A DNA stretch of 18,716 nt, taken from assembly GCA_001986395.2 (NCBI GenBank), contig MQVO02000164.1, positions 1 through 18,716 on the forward strand. Direction: 5' to 3'. This DNA comes from Irpex lacteus. Its lineage: Eukaryota; Basidiomycota; Agaricomycetes; Polyporales; Irpicaceae. The position numbers and the translations under genes are program-made. How positions within the stretch are numbered: the first letter of the stretch is position 1; each line of letters starts with the position of its first letter. Positions 18,339 through 18,716 of this stretch are shown here, piece by piece. The notes beneath the pieces were generated by a model. It saw only the letters and a list, made by a program, of their open reading frames with translations. It did not search any database and was not told the DNA's origin.

Positions 18339-18716
18339 TCACTCCAAGTCTGCATCCTCGCCCTCGTCTCCGTCAAGATCCTCCTCGTCAATCAATCCTC
18401 TATTCTTCCGCAGGATCTGCTTTCTCCTCTCCGTAAACAGCAACATAAGCACATGAACAAAGAAATCATAGCTAACATCAGTCATTTGCCGAAGCTGAGC
18501 TTCATAGCCTGCAAGCCATGAGTTTAGCTGTTCTGCGGTCTCGGTGTTGAAGGCACGAGTAAGGTGTTTTGTCCCGTCATCATCTGTATTTACCCGTACT
18601 AGATCTGGTTGGCTTCCATCTGTAGGCGCAGGGTTGCACCATACCCAACAAAGCACATCAGTCGCGCGATGACCTGTATAGTGCCAAGCATCGACGATAA
18701 ACTTTGTTGATGTGAG
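18339..18716 (-). CDS. KDZ-like transposase, C-terminal part, cut by window edge
   Basis: The minus frame is open from the window edge to the stop at 18339 (about 125 codons). It reads KFIVDAWHYTGH, then CNPAPTDGSQPDLV, then AFNTETAEQLNSWLAGYEAQLRQMT and FFVHVLMLLFTERRK, and ends in a very acidic tail (DEEDLDGDEGEDADLE). The order (V-D-x-x-H-Y/F block, CNPAP, a [ST]-E-x-x-E-Q-x-N-x-W-L-x-G-like block, then F-F-x-H-x-M/L) is that of the C-terminal region of Kyakuja-Dileera-Zisupton transposases, DDE-type enzymes abundant in Agaricomycetes. No break is visible in this part. Whether the whole gene is intact cannot be judged from the window. Confidence 0.65.
   Translation of the reverse strand, partial: LTSTKFIVDAWHYTGHRATDVLCWVWCNPAPTDGSQPDLVRVNTDDDGTKHLTRAFNTETAEQLNSWLAGYEAQLRQMTDVSYDFFVHVLMLLFTERRKQILRKNRGLIDEEDLDGDEGEDADLE

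Overview
This looks like nuclear DNA of a filamentous basidiomycete, most likely an Agaricomycete. The evidence is many short GT-AG introns (about 48-69 nt) and three kinds of transposon protein common in mushroom-forming fungi: a Helitron Rep fragment, a Plavaka-type (CACTA-related) transposase and a KDZ-type transposase fragment. No bacterial operon features, rRNA, tRNA or CRISPR array are visible. All product calls come from reading motifs by eye, without any search.

Layout. 82-1228 (+) is a four-exon gene of unknown function with an acidic repeated tail. 1229-2060 holds a pyrimidine-rich stretch and an AAAAAGGT/ACCTTTTT-rich repeat block. 2129-3481 (-) is the 451-codon first coding exon of a conserved-looking disordered protein; it ends at a splice donor and no continuation is visible. 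4101-4250 is one copy of a repeat that returns at 17943-18057. 4940-10966 is a transposon cluster, all on the minus strand: a decayed Plavaka transposase (exons between about 7598 and 5243, then stop-riddled remnants), a truncated Helitron Rep frame (10280-7579) joined to it, and a small retropepsin-like frame (10966-10550) upstream. 12268-13581 (+) is a multi-exon gene of unknown function with two similar exons and a possible terminal frameshift. 13686-13958 is a 273-bp Harbinger/Tourist-like MITE with long inverted ends and TAA duplications. 14161 to about 16040 is a satellite array with a dimeric 866-bp higher-order period. 16455-17027 (+) is a small spliced gene with a TATA box and a 5'UTR intron. 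17313-17544 has short tandem repeats, and the right edge carries the C-terminal part of a KDZ-like transposase (-), cut by the window.

The host-like genes do not form a pathway. They are islands in repeat-rich DNA. The most informative features are the higher-order satellite, the in-frame Helitron/Plavaka junction near 7690, the complete MITE, and the dispersed repeat with a conserved Cys-pair reading frame.
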